Shown: positions 10,796 through 21,082, numbered from the stretch's first letter. The stretch: 64,000 nt of DNA from Halomonas sp. BDJS001 (GCF_026104355.1 NZ_CP110535.1:3472001-3536000); one strand, 5' to 3'. Numbers and translations are program-made. The notes: a model not told the origin generated them from the sequence alone.

Positions 10796-11755
10796 CTACT
10801 CCTTTTCAGCGCCAAGCTGGGTATCGATTGGCCGACGATCCGCATGTCGGTTGAGTAACACGACAATGAGTGTACCCACGGCCATTAGCGCGACAACACC
10901 GGCCACTTGTGCCGAAGCACCGGTCAATACGGCATAGTCAGCGGGCAATAAATAGCGGTAATCCAGAGGAATCATTTGCCCTTCTGGCCCTATTTGGTAG
11001 CGTAACAGCTCGCGCCATGGCCAGAGAACCGGCAGCGAACCAACAATAAATCCCAATAGCAGTTGCATCGTCGGGGTATGGTGGCGCCGTAACAGCCAGG
11101 ACAGCAGCCGTGAAAACAGCGCTAAGCCCACCATACAGCCCATGCCAAACAGCACAATAATGCCCAGATCCAAACTGCGAATTGCGCCCATGATGGTGCC
11201 GTAGAGACCCATGGTCAGCAATAGAAAGCTGCCTGACACGCCCGGCAGCAGCATGGCGCTAATAGCGATACAGCCTGCCACCATCACTACCAGTGCTTCA
11301 TTACCAATTAATAACACCAACGGCATCATGCCTGGCAACGCTCGGGCTAGCACTAACCCCACCAGTAGCGGTACTAGATACCACAGCTTCCAGCCGCTGC
11401 TCGCCTGCCCTACCACTAATGCAGAGGCAGCCACCAGGCCAAAAAAGAAGCCATCCAGCAGCAGCGGGTGCGCTTCCATCAACCAGAGTGCTAAATGCGC
11501 CACGCTAAACAGGCTAACCGCGACCCCCGCCAGTAGAGGCACCAGAAAGGCGAGATTCAAATGGTTGCCAAGAGCCCGCCAGCCGCCGCGATGCCAAGCG
11601 CCAATAGCGCTGGGTCCAAACTGTTTGATCGTATTGATCAGCTCTTCATAAATACCGCTAATAAACGCAATTGTTCCTCCCGACACGCCGGGCACCGCGT
11701 CGGCAGCGCCCATCCCTGCGCCTCTTAAAAATATTCCCAAGGGTTGCCGCTTCAA
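10796..11755 (-). CDS. DUF368 family membrane protein, likely undecaprenyl-phosphate transporter (PopT-like)
   Basis: This 319-residue polytopic membrane protein has about nine predicted helices. The DUF368 signature is at the start: GAGMGAADAVPGVSGGT, repeated in reduced form near residue 170 as LLPGVSGSF, giving the internal pseudo-symmetry of the family. DUF368 proteins (PopT) were recently implicated in returning the C55-phosphate carrier lipid across the inner membrane. The stop precedes nlpD by six bases and the start overlaps the pcm stop by four, so it is inside the surE-pcm-nlpD-rpoS transcript. Transport function is inferred from the family. Confidence 0.85.
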   Translation of the reverse strand: MKRQPLGIFLRGAGMGAADAVPGVSGGTIAFISGIYEELINTIKQFGPSAIGAWHRGGWRALGNHLNLAFLVPLLAGVAVSLFSVAHLALWLMEAHPLLLDGFFFGLVAASALVVGQASSGWKLWYLVPLLVGLVLARALPGMMPLVLLIGNEALVVMVAGCIAISAMLLPGVSGSFLLLTMGLYGTIMGAIRSLDLGIIVLFGMGCMVGLALFSRLLSWLLRRHHTPTMQLLLGFIVGSLPVLWPWRELLRYQIGPEGQMIPLDYRYLLPADYAVLTGASAQVAGVVALMAVGTLIVVLLNRHADRRPIDTQLGAEKE

Positions 11756-12384
11756 TCCACTACTCCTTGCAGTAAGGGTACAAAACGCACGGGCTCAAGC
11801 CGACGTTTTTCAAAGGCACTGCCGATGCGCTTTACCTGAGTAAGCCACTGGCTGCCATCGGGCTCTTCTAATGGGGCGATGAGCACCCCATCATGGCTCA
11901 ATTGCTCAAGTAGCGCTGTAGGCACCGTCTGAGCACAGGCGGTGAGTAAAATAACGTCAAACGGCGCGGCGTCAGGCCAACCAAAACCACCGTCTGCCAC
12001 CGCCAGGGTGGCAGGTGCTGCTAGCCGTCTTAAGCGCTCCGCCGCTCGCTCGTGTAGCGCGCTGATACGCTCAATGGAGTAGAGCTCTTCGATCAATCGC
12101 GACAGGATCAGCGTCTGATAGCCAGACCCTGTTCCCAGTTCGAGCACTCTGCGCGGCGCGGCGCGCAGCACGAGCTCTGTCATCCGCGCCACAATAAACG
12201 GCTGCGAGAGCGTTTGGCTAAAGCCAATCGGCAGCGCGGTATCTTCATAGGCGCGATGAGCCAGCGCTTCGTCAACAAACAGATGACGCGGTTCACTGGC
12301 CATTACCTCCAGCACCCGGGCATCGCTAATGCCCTGTTGCATGAGGCGTTCGACCATACGGTCACGGGTGCGCTGGGAGGTCAT
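11752..12384 (-). CDS. pcm: Protein-L-isoaspartate O-methyltransferase
   Basis: Pcm methylates L-isoaspartyl residues in damaged proteins as the first repair step. The core is typical: RHLFVDEAL, LPIGFSQTLSQPFIVARMTE with the conserved substrate-binding Ser/Thr, and the SAM motif VLELGTGSGYQT. I put the start at the ATG giving MTSQRTRDRM because this aligns with the usual gammaproteobacterial N-terminus (210 residues). An upstream in-frame ATG at 12429, overlapping surE, would add 15 residues; the only AGGAGA lies between the two, so the start is not settled. It is paired with surE, as in many gammaproteobacteria. Confidence 0.92.
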   Translation of the reverse strand: MTSQRTRDRMVERLMQQGISDARVLEVMASEPRHLFVDEALAHRAYEDTALPIGFSQTLSQPFIVARMTELVLRAAPRRVLELGTGSGYQTLILSRLIEELYSIERISALHERAAERLRRLAAPATLAVADGGFGWPDAAPFDVILLTACAQTVPTALLEQLSHDGVLIAPLEEPDGSQWLTQVKRIGSAFEKRRLEPVRFVPLLQGVVD

Positions 12385-12415
12385 GCCGCGACCGCGCAAC
12401 TCTCCTGGAGAGATA

Positions 12416-13162
12416 TCAGGCAAAAACATCCAACCATTCCTGCACATCGTTAAGCGCGGGGTGCCGCGTTAGGTCTGTTTGTAGGGGGGTAATCGACACA
12501 TAGCCCGCTTCGACGGCAGCAAAATCGGTATCATCGCCATCATCAGCATTGGCGGCTACTGGCGCAATCCAGTAGCGCGTGCGCCCACGCGGGTCTTGAA
12601 CCGCCAACGGCTTCTCTGCCGGCCCACGATAGCCTAAGCGCGTCACTTTAACGCCTTTAATCTCCTCCCAGGGCACATCGGGCACATTGACATTCAGCAG
12701 TGTTCGCGGCGGAAGCGAGAGCTGATCCGCAGCACCAATCAAGGTGCCTGCCACCCGGGCAGCAGTCGCAAAATGGCGCTCGCCACACAGCGACATGGCA
12801 ATCGCCGTCATCCCCAAATTGCGCCCCTCCATCGCCGCTGCAACGGTGCCCGAGTAGAGCACATCGTCACCCAGATTACTGCCATGGTTGATACCTGAGA
12901 TAACTAAATCGGGTTTTTCGTCCCACACACCGTGAACGCCCAAATAGACGCAGTCCGCGGGCGTACCATCGACGCTGTAAAAGCCATTATCCAGCGGCGT
13001 CAACGAGAGTGGTCGTGACAAAGTAAGCGAGTTGCTGGCACCGCTACGGTCACGGTCAGGCGCCACTACGCGAATATTGGCATGGGCCAACAGCGCATCG
13101 TGCAGCGCACGCAGTCCCGGTGCGTGCACACCATCATCATTGGAAAGCAGTAGTCGCCGCAT
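12416..13162 (-). CDS. surE: 5'/3'-nucleotidase SurE
   Basis: SurE is a metal-dependent nucleoside monophosphate phosphatase and exopolyphosphatase linked to stationary-phase survival. The 248-residue protein opens with [13 protein letters not shown], supplying metal-binding Asp8 and Asp9. The conserved Ser/Asn ligands follow in [11 protein letters not shown] and [13 protein letters not shown]. It sits upstream of pcm in the standard order, separated from truD by 116 bases, so it may have its own promoter as well as readthrough from ftsB. Confidence 0.96.
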   Translation of the reverse strand: MRRLLLSNDDGVHAPGLRALHDALLAHANIRVVAPDRDRSGASNSLTLSRPLSLTPLDNGFYSVDGTPADCVYLGVHGVWDEKPDLVISGINHGSNLGDDVLYSGTVAAAMEGRNLGMTAIAMSLCGERHFATAARVAGTLIGAADQLSLPPRTLLNVNVPDVPWEEIKGVKVTRLGYRGPAEKPLAVQDPRGRTRYWIAPVAANADDGDDTDFAAVEAGYVSITPLQTDLTRHPALNDVQEWLDVFA

Positions 13163-13278
13163 GGCGGGTCTCCTTGATCATAAGCGCGTAATGTGACGGC
13201 TCATATCCATCACTTTTACTAACCTTTAAGCCTGATTAGTCATCCAGGCACTGACGGCTGCATTCAGCCCACCTTACG

Positions 13279-14310
13279 TCAGCTCGCTAATATCAGCTCA
13301 CCCAGCACGGCGGTGGCGAAACTACCCCGCGGCAGTGCAAACGAAAGTCGGACGGCGCCAGGCTCCCAAGTGAGTTTGGGGTTAAGCAGCCGCATACGCA
13401 GTGCTCGGCGCGCCTGTTTTACCCCGCTGCGCTCTAAGCCACTACATAAACCTGGATAGTGCTGCAGCAAGCGCGCCTCATAAACCCCAGCGTCGCCCTC
13501 ACCAGCTTCGCCAACACCCCACAACACCCCGGTGGGGTGCACATCCAGTTCCGCGGCACGCCCCTGTAGCGTCGCATCGGTGGCATCGATACGAAACACG
13601 CTTTGCGTGCCGTCCAGCATTAACGTATCGCCCGCCAGCGGCTGTGACCAAGTGCCATCAGCGATGCGCGCGCTGAGCAGTTTATTAAACAGAAAACTGC
13701 GCGCGGTGGAGAGCATCATACCCTGGCGGTCGTCGCGTTTACGCCAACCTCGGTTAAGTAATGCTTCGGCACGCTGAAGATTGCGTCCCTCCGGGCCAAA
13801 GCGCTGGGGGCCAAAATAGTTGGGCACGCCATGCTGACAGAGTGCTTCCCAGCGACCAATAAAATCGTCGCCCTCGATGGCTTCACCGCTCAAGCGCAAA
13901 ACGAAACGATTCGTACGGTGAACGCCACGTTTCAGCTTACGGGGGTGGCGCGCCTGCTCCACGACCGTTATACCCAGCGCAGTAAGCGACTGCTCAAGCT
14001 CCGACGGCGCATCACGGCCGGGCAGATGCACACTTAGCCACTGGCGTGTGACGGCAATGCGGTCTTTCATGCCAGAGTAACCAATATCACGGGGCGTTAC
14101 GCCACAAAGCCGACTTAAGGTTTTGACTACATCTAACGTGGTTTGATTGCGCTTTTCAACGCGCAACCACAGATGCTCCCCGTGCCCTTCAGGGGTAAAA
14201 TCAAGCTGCTCATCGACCCAAAAATCTTCCGGCTGGGCACGGTACTGGCCCGGTTTAGGAGAACCGAACTGTGCATCGAGACAGCGCTGCCACACCGGCA
14301 TATTAATCAT
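13279..14310 (-). CDS. truD: tRNA pseudouridine(13) synthase TruD
   Basis: TruD converts U13 of tRNA-Glu to pseudouridine. The catalytic aspartate is Asp83 in [15 protein letters not shown]. The TruD insertion domain occupies about residues 150-300, with NYFGPQRFG marking the family. The start at 14310 (MINMPVWQ) has GAGG six bases upstream and overlaps the ispF stop by eight bases; a second ATG at 14301 is possible. The length of 343 residues is normal for TruD. Confidence 0.95.
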   Translation of the reverse strand: MINMPVWQRCLDAQFGSPKPGQYRAQPEDFWVDEQLDFTPEGHGEHLWLRVEKRNQTTLDVVKTLSRLCGVTPRDIGYSGMKDRIAVTRQWLSVHLPGRDAPSELEQSLTALGITVVEQARHPRKLKRGVHRTNRFVLRLSGEAIEGDDFIGRWEALCQHGVPNYFGPQRFGPEGRNLQRAEALLNRGWRKRDDRQGMMLSTARSFLFNKLLSARIADGTWSQPLAGDTLMLDGTQSVFRIDATDATLQGRAAELDVHPTGVLWGVGEAGEGDAGVYEARLLQHYPGLCSGLERSGVKQARRALRMRLLNPKLTWEPGAVRLSFALPRGSFATAVLGELILAS

Positions 14311-14791
14311 TAAGTGCCTCAGCACGGTCAAGCACCACCACTGCCTCCGCGGCGATACCTTCACCACGCCCGGTGAAGCCTAACCGTTCGGTGGTGGTGG
14401 CTTTCACGTTGACTTGGCCAAGCCCAACGTCTAGATCGGCGGCAATGACTTTCCGCATGGCCTCGATATGTGGCGCCATTTTGGGCGCCTGGGCCATCAG
14501 CGTGGCGTCGATATTGACTACCCCATAGCCTTGTTCCTGAACAAGCATGACCACGTGCCGTAGCAGTTCGCGACTATCAGCGCCCTCCCATGCCGGGTCA
14601 GTGTCCGGAAAGTGGCGGCCAATATCGCCCAGCGCACAGGCGCCCAGCAGTGCATCGCTAATGGCATGAAGCAGCACATCGCCATCGGAGTGGGCCACAA
14701 AACCGTGCTCAAACGGCAGCTTCACGCCGCCGATCATTAAATGATCGCCGGGGCCGAAACGGTGTACATCGAATCCGTGGCCAATACGCAT
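14303..14791 (-). CDS. ispF: 2-C-methyl-D-erythritol 2,4-cyclodiphosphate synthase
   Basis: IspF closes the cyclodiphosphate ring in the methylerythritol phosphate route to isoprenoids. The 162-residue protein shows GHGFDVHRF, with metal ligands Asp8 and His10, and [19 protein letters not shown]. The C-terminal [20 protein letters not shown] is the cyclase-homotrimer signature. The gene is separate from ispD (16-base gap), not fused as in some bacteria. Confidence 0.97.
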   Translation of the reverse strand: MRIGHGFDVHRFGPGDHLMIGGVKLPFEHGFVAHSDGDVLLHAISDALLGACALGDIGRHFPDTDPAWEGADSRELLRHVVMLVQEQGYGVVNIDATLMAQAPKMAPHIEAMRKVIAADLDVGLGQVNVKATTTERLGFTGRGEGIAAEAVVVLDRAEALND

Positions 14792-14807
14792 TATAAGCTC
14801 CTAGTGA

Positions 14808-15515
14808 TTAAAGCCTGCCTGGCGTGTTAGCGGCTTGTGCCGCCATAATCGCGGCTGCCAGCGCCAAGTCATCCGGGTGGGTAATTTTCAGGTTGTCGCG
14901 CCGCCCCGTTACCAATTGTGGGCACTCGCCCAAGGCTTCAACCGCCGAGGCCTCATCGGTCACCAGCGTTTGCTGCTGGCGAGCAGTTTCCAGTGCTCGC
15001 CTCAGCAGCGCATAGCGAAAGCCCTGGGGGGTTAGTGCGTGCCACAACCCCTCCCGGGGTTCAGTGCGCGCGCTTTGGCACTGGTCATCGGCACGTTTCA
15101 TGGTATCGGCTACCGGCATCGCCAGAAGAGCACCTGCGGAGTGGGTCGCCGCGGCTTGATAAAGCGCAAGAAGATCGTTCACGGTAATACAGGGACGAGC
15201 CACATCATGTACTAACACCACATCGTCATCGTCGGCCGCCATCGCATGAAGAGCATTTAATACGCTGTCCATTCGCTCGCTGCCGCCCACCACCCGCTGC
15301 CAGTCATTAAAAGGCACCCAGTGAGGTAAAAACCAGCGGTCATCGGCATCCAGGCAGAGCACCAGACGAGCGCTAGGAAAAGCACGATGAAGACGCGCCA
15401 AGGTATGCGCCAGCACCGGCTGTTCATCGGCCAAGGTCAAATACTGTTTGGGTTTATCGGCCCCCATACGACGACCTTGACCCGCCGCAGGAACAATTAA
15501 CCAGACTTGACTCAC
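14808..15515 (-). CDS. ispD: 2-C-methyl-D-erythritol 4-phosphate cytidylyltransferase
   Basis: IspD attaches CMP to methylerythritol phosphate. The signature PAAGQGRRMGADKPKQY near residue 9 contains the CTP-binding glycines and Lys. VLVHDVARPCI carries the metal-binding Asp, and TDEASAVE is the conserved downstream motif. The 235-residue length is normal. The start overlaps the ftsB stop by four bases, so it is translationally coupled. Confidence 0.96.
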   Translation of the reverse strand: MSQVWLIVPAAGQGRRMGADKPKQYLTLADEQPVLAHTLARLHRAFPSARLVLCLDADDRWFLPHWVPFNDWQRVVGGSERMDSVLNALHAMAADDDDVVLVHDVARPCITVNDLLALYQAAATHSAGALLAMPVADTMKRADDQCQSARTEPREGLWHALTPQGFRYALLRRALETARQQQTLVTDEASAVEALGECPQLVTGRRDNLKITHPDDLALAAAIMAAQAANTPGRL

Positions 15516-15850
15516 TGCGGCGGCTCCTGGGGAGCAACCAGACCTGCATTAATACCGATCAGCTCATTTTCAATCGCCACTCCCGGCACCCAGAAGAACT
15601 GCTCATCGGTGCGCACCATGCCCATATCGCTGCGGGCACGCTCCTCAATCGCGTCTAAACCGGTTTTTAAATCCGTCACCTCTGCCGCCAGCCGCGCATT
15701 GCGCTCGCGCATGGGCACATTGGCCGCCTCTTGCATCGCCACCCGCTGCTCCACGTGCTGTAAATCGCGCCAGCCGCCGTTGCCTAACCACAGCTCGTAT
15801 TGCAGCAGCGCGAAGACAGCAAGCAATGTCAACACTAGCCATTTACGCAT
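15512..15850 (-). CDS. ftsB: Cell division protein FtsB
   Basis: FtsB forms the FtsQLB divisome complex with FtsL and FtsQ. The 112-residue protein has one N-terminal transmembrane helix (about residues 4-22), then a coiled coil (about 30-75) rich in Arg, Glu and Ala. DAIEERARSDMGMVRTDEQFFWV at residues ~70-92 matches the conserved FtsB control segment (E-E-R-A-R, then G-M-V, then E-F/Q-F). No eno is found upstream, unlike the common eno-ftsB order; a DUF482 gene takes that place after a 181-base gap. It is the first gene of the isp/truD transcript. Confidence 0.92.
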   Translation of the reverse strand: MRKWLVLTLLAVFALLQYELWLGNGGWRDLQHVEQRVAMQEAANVPMRERNARLAAEVTDLKTGLDAIEERARSDMGMVRTDEQFFWVPGVAIENELIGINAGLVAPQEPPQ

Positions 15851-16031
15851 TACTGCTCTCCGATAACCTATCTATTACAGCCTAACGTTTGCTTACGATC
15901 GATTAAGCTGCAGGTAAAAATCACGTTTTAAAACAGCAGTTGTATCAAACAGACGCGCTGATTGGCGCGCATTATGCCATCAAGGCGCAACACCAGCGAG
16001 CCGTGCCTCGTTTAAATGGCAGCTTAAATGA

Positions 16032-17180
16032 CTACTTAAAGGGCAGCGCTTGGTGGGCCGCCTCACGGTAGGCGCTGACATGTTCGCCCTCTTGATGGCA
16101 AAACTGGGCGACACCCGCGGCAAGCCCAGGATGACTAATATAGTGCAGCGAGCGCACGCGCTGGGGTGCAAAGCCGCGTACCAGCTTATGCTCGCCCTGG
16201 GTACCTGGATCAAACAGGGTTAAGCCACGCTGTAAACAGTAGTCGATCCCCTGGTAGTAGCAGGCCTCAAAATGCAGGCAATCAGCGACCACTTCGCTTC
16301 CCCAGTAGCGCCCATAGAGCGTGCTACTGCCACGAAAATAGAGCGCTGCCGCCACCGGGCGCCCTTCAATGTAAGCCTGTACCAGCACCAGCGTCTCCGG
16401 CATGGTTTGGCGCAGGCGCTCAAAAAAATCATGATTTAAATAAGGGGGGCGACCACGTTCATGGTAGGTGATCGCATAGCAGCGATAGAAGTGCGCCATA
16501 TCCGCTGAGGTGATCGCCTCGCCCTCCAAACGCGCTACCTGTAAGCCTTGCTCTGCGACCAAACGCCGCTCGCGCTTGATCATTTTGCGCCGTTTCGAGG
16601 TCAGGCTGGCTAGAAAGCCCTCAAAGTCACCGAAGCCGCGATCCCGCCACTGAAACTGTACACCTTCGCGGCTGATCAACTCAGGACACTGTGCCTGCCA
16701 GGCGGTGACATCTGCCTCGTTGGCAAACAGCAGGTGCCAGCTTGATAGATCAAGGCGTTCGCACTGCTCCCGCCACGCGTTGGCCAGCAGTGCACGGACG
16801 GCACTGGCATCAGCGTGCCTGGCAATTAACGTGCGCGCCCCTGGCACCGGCGTGAACGGCACCGCGCTGAGGGCTTTGGGGTAGTAACGCCCCCCGGCGC
16901 GCTCCAGCGCTTCCGCCCAGCCCCAATCAAACACATACTCACCGTAGGAGTGATGCTTGCAATACATGGGCAGCGCTGCGACCAACTGTTCGCCTTGCCA
17001 TACACTCAGGTGGCACGGCTCCCAGCCCGTAGCCTCGCTGACAGACCCACTGGCCTCCAGGGCGTGTAAAAACGCGTGACGCAAAAATGGCTGATCGTCA
17101 TCGACCAGTGAATCCCACTGGCTTGCCGTAATGGCCTCAATGGTGGGTAGAATAGTGGTCGACAGTGGGGGTAACGGCAT
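16032..17180 (-). CDS. DUF482 / GNAT-like acyltransferase family protein
   Basis: This 382-residue protein resembles the DUF482 family, sometimes labelled peptidogalycan biosynthesis proteins, which have a GNAT/FemAB-type fold. Visible blocks are FDWGWAEALERAGGRYYPK, YYPKALSAVPFTPV, FLASLTSKRRKMIKRERR with its basic run, and LYGRYWGSEVVADCLHFEACYY. The family is widespread in proteobacteria with no established substrate. No signal peptide or membrane segment is seen, so it is probably cytosolic. No obvious operon partner. Confidence 0.75.
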   Translation of the reverse strand: MPLPPLSTTILPTIEAITASQWDSLVDDDQPFLRHAFLHALEASGSVSEATGWEPCHLSVWQGEQLVAALPMYCKHHSYGEYVFDWGWAEALERAGGRYYPKALSAVPFTPVPGARTLIARHADASAVRALLANAWREQCERLDLSSWHLLFANEADVTAWQAQCPELISREGVQFQWRDRGFGDFEGFLASLTSKRRKMIKRERRLVAEQGLQVARLEGEAITSADMAHFYRCYAITYHERGRPPYLNHDFFERLRQTMPETLVLVQAYIEGRPVAAALYFRGSSTLYGRYWGSEVVADCLHFEACYYQGIDYCLQRGLTLFDPGTQGEHKLVRGFAPQRVRSLHYISHPGLAAGVAQFCHQEGEHVSAYREAAHQALPFK

Positions 17181-17400
17181 AACACCTTCCCGAGCGGATA
17201 GAGGCTAAAAGACCACTTTACACTAACTGTTTATAGAAACCGTTTACACTCATCGTCTATACCCGCTGGCCAGATCAACGGGCTAATTCAAAGAGCTAAA
17301 TCAAGGGCTGTGCCAACGAAACCAATGAAAGCAGATGCGGCGATTGAACTACCGTACTTAACGTTAACGCCACGCCGGGAACGACACATAAGGAGAGGCC

Positions 17401-18756
17401 ATGACGCGCGATCTAACGGGTGACTTTCAAACGCAGCGCCAAGCGGCCGATCAAATGCCCTACCCGACGCTAACGGTGCGTCGTGACCGGTTGGCCCGTC
17501 TAGCGCGTATGACCAAGCACCACCAGCTTGAGATTATCCGTGCGATTCAAACGGATTTTGGCCAGCGCAGCGATGTGGAAATACGCATGGCTGAAATCAG
17601 CGCAGTGCTGCATGCTATCCGCCACACCCGACTGCATCTATGGCATTGGATGCGCCCTTGGTCAGTCAGTATGCCGTGGCGGTTAATGCCTGCCCGGGCA
17701 CGCATTGCGCCACAGCCGCTGGGTGTTGTCGGGGTGATATCACCCTGGAATTACCCCTGGAGCCTGGCGCTAATGCCGATAGTGGATGCGTTTGCAGCAG
17801 GCAATGTGGTAATGCTTAAACCCAGCGAGCACTCCCCCGCTACCAGCACCCTCCTGCAACGGCTGGTGCCTCAATACTTTACCCCTGAAGAACTGAAGGT
17901 CGTCGAAGGCGATGCAGAGGTGGCGCGTCGTTTTAGCGCTTTGCCATTCGATCACCTGGTGTTCACAGGCTCCAGCGCGGTAGGTCGGCAAGTGGCTCAA
18001 GCAGCCGCGGCGAATTTGACTCCAACGACGCTTGAGCTAGGCGGTAAGTCGCCCGCCATCGTGGCAGGCGATGCGGATTTCGATAAAGCGGCGGCGGATA
18101 TTATTTTTGGTAAAGGCATGAGCGGCGGGCAAACCTGTATCGCTCCCGACTACGTGCTGGTTGAAAGCCGCCATATTAGTGCTGTGGTCAAAGCGTTGAG
18201 CGAAGCTATTCAACGCCAGCGACCCGATGATAATGCGGCCACCCACGCGATTAACGAGGCCCACCAGCAGCGGCTCGATGCCATGCTGCAAGAAGCCCAT
18301 AATCACGGCTGCAGAATCATCGACCACGGCCCTCATGCCCCTGCGCTGGTTATCGACCCGCACCGGGAGCTTCAGGTGATGCGCGAAGAGATTTTTGGCC
18401 GCTGTTTACCGGTGGTTGGCGTGAGCGATATGTCAGCGGCAATACGCTATGTCAATGCCCGCCCCCACCCGCTAGCGCTGTATGCCTTCACACATGACAA
18501 GGGCTTACAGCAGCAGTTGCTGCAAACGACACGCTCCGGCGCACTAGTGTTTAATGCCACCCTGCTCCATCACGCTGTGCCCTCATTACCTTTTGGCGGG
18601 GTCGGCGAAAGCGGCATGGGGGCCTACCATGGTCGTCACGGTTTTGAACGTTTTAGCCATTTGCGTGGCATCTTCTATCAAGCTAAACGCTCGGCTAGCC
18701 GCATGCTGTATCCACCTTACCGGCGCTGGCTAATAAAACTTATAGGTCTTGGCTAA
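17401..18756 (+). CDS. Aldehyde dehydrogenase, coniferyl-aldehyde-dehydrogenase type
   Basis: This 451-residue ALDH is of the shorter, class-3-like type that includes bacterial coniferyl aldehyde dehydrogenases (CalB). Rossmann and catalytic motifs are complete: ISPWNYPW, KPSEHSP, FTGSSAVGRQV, LELGGKSPAIV with the general-base Glu, GQTCIAPDYVL with the nucleophilic Cys, and LPFGGVGESGMG. The C-terminal tail with basic and hydrophobic residues (about 425-451) may bind membranes, as in fatty-aldehyde dehydrogenases. The substrate is not fixed by sequence; long-chain or aromatic aldehydes are possible. An AAGGAGAGGCC ribosome site precedes the ATG. Single-gene unit. Confidence 0.85.
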   Translation: MTRDLTGDFQTQRQAADQMPYPTLTVRRDRLARLARMTKHHQLEIIRAIQTDFGQRSDVEIRMAEISAVLHAIRHTRLHLWHWMRPWSVSMPWRLMPARARIAPQPLGVVGVISPWNYPWSLALMPIVDAFAAGNVVMLKPSEHSPATSTLLQRLVPQYFTPEELKVVEGDAEVARRFSALPFDHLVFTGSSAVGRQVAQAAAANLTPTTLELGGKSPAIVAGDADFDKAAADIIFGKGMSGGQTCIAPDYVLVESRHISAVVKALSEAIQRQRPDDNAATHAINEAHQQRLDAMLQEAHNHGCRIIDHGPHAPALVIDPHRELQVMREEIFGRCLPVVGVSDMSAAIRYVNARPHPLALYAFTHDKGLQQQLLQTTRSGALVFNATLLHHAVPSLPFGGVGESGMGAYHGRHGFERFSHLRGIFYQAKRSASRMLYPPYRRWLIKLIGLG

Positions 18757-18844
18757 AGCTTGTGGGTTAATGTCCGATATGTAACTACCTATTAGTCTAA
18801 CGCCCTTATAGAAGGTTTTATTAACTCTCAGCTTTGGAACGGCC

Positions 18845-21082
18845 ATGCACGCCCCAGACACTCCTCATAACGAAACAGAGCGCCTGGCGGTTTTGCATGC
18901 TCTAGAGGTACTCGATACGCCTCACGACTCGGCTTTTGAGCGTTTGACGCAACTGGCACGCGACCTGTTCGGCGTGCCCATTGCATTAGTTTCGTTGATC
19001 GATAAAGAGCGCCAGTGGTTCAAATCACATCAGGGGCTTGAGGCGTGCGAAACCAATCGAACCGTCTCATTCTGCGCCCATGCCATCGCCCATGACGCTC
19101 CTCTGGTCATTGAGGACACCCATAAGGATGCGCGCTTTGCAGACAACCCGCTGGTCAACGACGCGCCGCGCATTCGCTTTTACGCGGGTTATCCACTGCG
19201 ACCGCTGGAAGGCATGGCCATTGGTACGCTGTGTATTATTGATCGCCAGCCGCGCCAGTTTAGCGAGCGGGATTTAACGCTACTCAGCAGTTTAGCGGGT
19301 CAGGTTGAAGAGCTACTCCGCCAACACAAGCTACAGCTAGAGCTATCCCACACTGCTCAAAGGATGCATAAAGAGCAGAAACTGCTCAAAGTACTCCACC
19401 AAGGCATTACGGATTATCAAGCGCTGATGTCGGGGAAACGGCTGTGGGTGTTTCTAATGGAGGCGCTGCGCGAACTGACCGATAGCGACTACGCCCTGAT
19501 TGGCGAAGTACTGCCCACCAACACCACCAATGCCCTTAAAATCCACGCCATTACTGATTTGTCATGGAGTGAAGAGTCTCGCCTCCTGATGGAGCAGCTG
19601 CGTAGCGGCGACATGACCATCACGAACCCCCACTCGCTGGTGGGCCGGGTGTTTGCGTTCGGTGAAGTGATTATGACCGACGATGTGTATGGCCACGCCC
19701 AACGCGGCGGCTTTCCTCCCGGGCATCCGCCCCTGCATAATTACCTCGGCGTGCCCATTTTCAGCGGCGAACAGTTAGTCGGTATGTATGCCATTGCCAA
19801 CAGTAAACAGCCGCTTAACCAAGCGTTGCTGGATTGGCTACAACCGTTTACCGACACCTGCTCGCTATTGATCAACCTTTACAGCCAAATGGCCGAGCGC
19901 GAACAGGTCATGCGTGATTTGGCTGCGGCCCGCGACCAGGCGGAAACCGCTAGCCGGGCGAAAAGCGAGTTCCTATCGTCGATGAGCCACGAACTACGCA
20001 CCCCGCTCAACGCCATAATCGGTTTCTCTCAGATTTTGGCCAATAGCCGCCGCGAACCGCTGGGCGACAAACAGCATCGCCAGGTCTCCCAAATCGAGCG
20101 GAGTGGCCAGCATCTGCTTAGCCTGATTAACGAAGTGCTGGATTTGGCCAAGATCGAAGCGGGTCATATGACGCTCTCCATCGAGCCGATTATTCTCGCC
20201 AACGTGTTTAACGACGCCTGCTCCACACTGGAACCCAGCGCCGAGGCAGCAGGCATCCATTTTCGCTATACGACGCCCAATGATCGTTGGCAGGTCAACG
20301 CCGACTACACACGCACCAAACAAATACTTTTGAACCTGCTCTCCAATGCGATCAAGTACAACAGCACCAACGGCTCAATCGATATAGCCGTGGCCCACTT
20401 GGTTGACCATGTGCGCATCAGCGTGACCGACACTGGCCCTGGCATCGCCCCTGAACGCCAGCACGAGCTATTCGAACCCTTTAATCGCCTTGATGCAGAA
20501 GGTGGCAGCATCGAAGGCTCCGGTATTGGCCTGGCGATTACCCGCGAGCTGGTCGAGCGTATGAACGGCGAGATGGGCGTAGACAGTCAGCCCGGCCAGG
20601 GCGCGACCTTTTGGTTTACCTTACCCACTGCTAACGCAGACGCTACCGCCGACGCGCCTCCTGCGATTCAGCCGGTTCATGCTCAGCCTAGTAATGCTTT
20701 TACGCTGCTCTATATTGAGGACAACCCCGCCAATCAGCGGCTGATGGAAGACATCATTGAAGAGCTGGGCGAGATAACGCTGCAGATTGCGCCCAGCGCT
20801 GAAATTGGCCTGGAAATAATGCGCCACTGCTCGCCTGCCCTGGTACTCATGGATGTCCACCTGCCAGGCATGAACGGCTACCAGACATTGGAAGCGATGC
20901 GCCGCGACCCACAGCTGCAAGCCTTGCCGGTGGTGGCCCTATCGGCCAACGCTCTGCCGGGCGACATCAAGCGCGGTTTGGAAGCAGGCTTTAACGGCTA
21001 CCTCACCAAACCGCTCGAACTTGATAAACTAGAAGCCACCATTGCCCAGTTCATTCAGACTGCGTCAGGGAAGGAACCATGA
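18845..21082 (+). CDS. GAF-GAF hybrid sensor histidine kinase with receiver domain
   Basis: This 745-residue protein has no transmembrane segment, so it senses a cytosolic signal. Domains in order: GAF (about 20-160), second GAF (about 185-350), HisKA with phospho-acceptor His382 in SMSHELRTPLNAI, HATPase_c (about 480-605; NLLSNAIKYN, DTGPGIAPE, GSGIGLAI), then a receiver domain (about 620-740) with Asp670 in LMDVHLPGMNGY. The stop overlaps the next gene's ATG by four bases (ATGA), so it is translationally coupled to a response regulator with an EAL domain. Phosphate flow from His382 to its own Asp670 and on to the partner receiver is a reasonable inference. The GAF ligands are unknown. Confidence 0.92.
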   Translation: MHAPDTPHNETERLAVLHALEVLDTPHDSAFERLTQLARDLFGVPIALVSLIDKERQWFKSHQGLEACETNRTVSFCAHAIAHDAPLVIEDTHKDARFADNPLVNDAPRIRFYAGYPLRPLEGMAIGTLCIIDRQPRQFSERDLTLLSSLAGQVEELLRQHKLQLELSHTAQRMHKEQKLLKVLHQGITDYQALMSGKRLWVFLMEALRELTDSDYALIGEVLPTNTTNALKIHAITDLSWSEESRLLMEQLRSGDMTITNPHSLVGRVFAFGEVIMTDDVYGHAQRGGFPPGHPPLHNYLGVPIFSGEQLVGMYAIANSKQPLNQALLDWLQPFTDTCSLLINLYSQMAEREQVMRDLAAARDQAETASRAKSEFLSSMSHELRTPLNAIIGFSQILANSRREPLGDKQHRQVSQIERSGQHLLSLINEVLDLAKIEAGHMTLSIEPIILANVFNDACSTLEPSAEAAGIHFRYTTPNDRWQVNADYTRTKQILLNLLSNAIKYNSTNGSIDIAVAHLVDHVRISVTDTGPGIAPERQHELFEPFNRLDAEGGSIEGSGIGLAITRELVERMNGEMGVDSQPGQGATFWFTLPTANADATADAPPAIQPVHAQPSNAFTLLYIEDNPANQRLMEDIIEELGEITLQIAPSAEIGLEIMRHCSPALVLMDVHLPGMNGYQTLEAMRRDPQLQALPVVALSANALPGDIKRGLEAGFNGYLTKPLELDKLEATIAQFIQTASGKEP

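Noticed and set aside
15850..16031. Terminator-like GCGCGC hairpin near 15955-15973
   Set aside because: Short stem with no T run on either strand; insufficient support for a terminator call.
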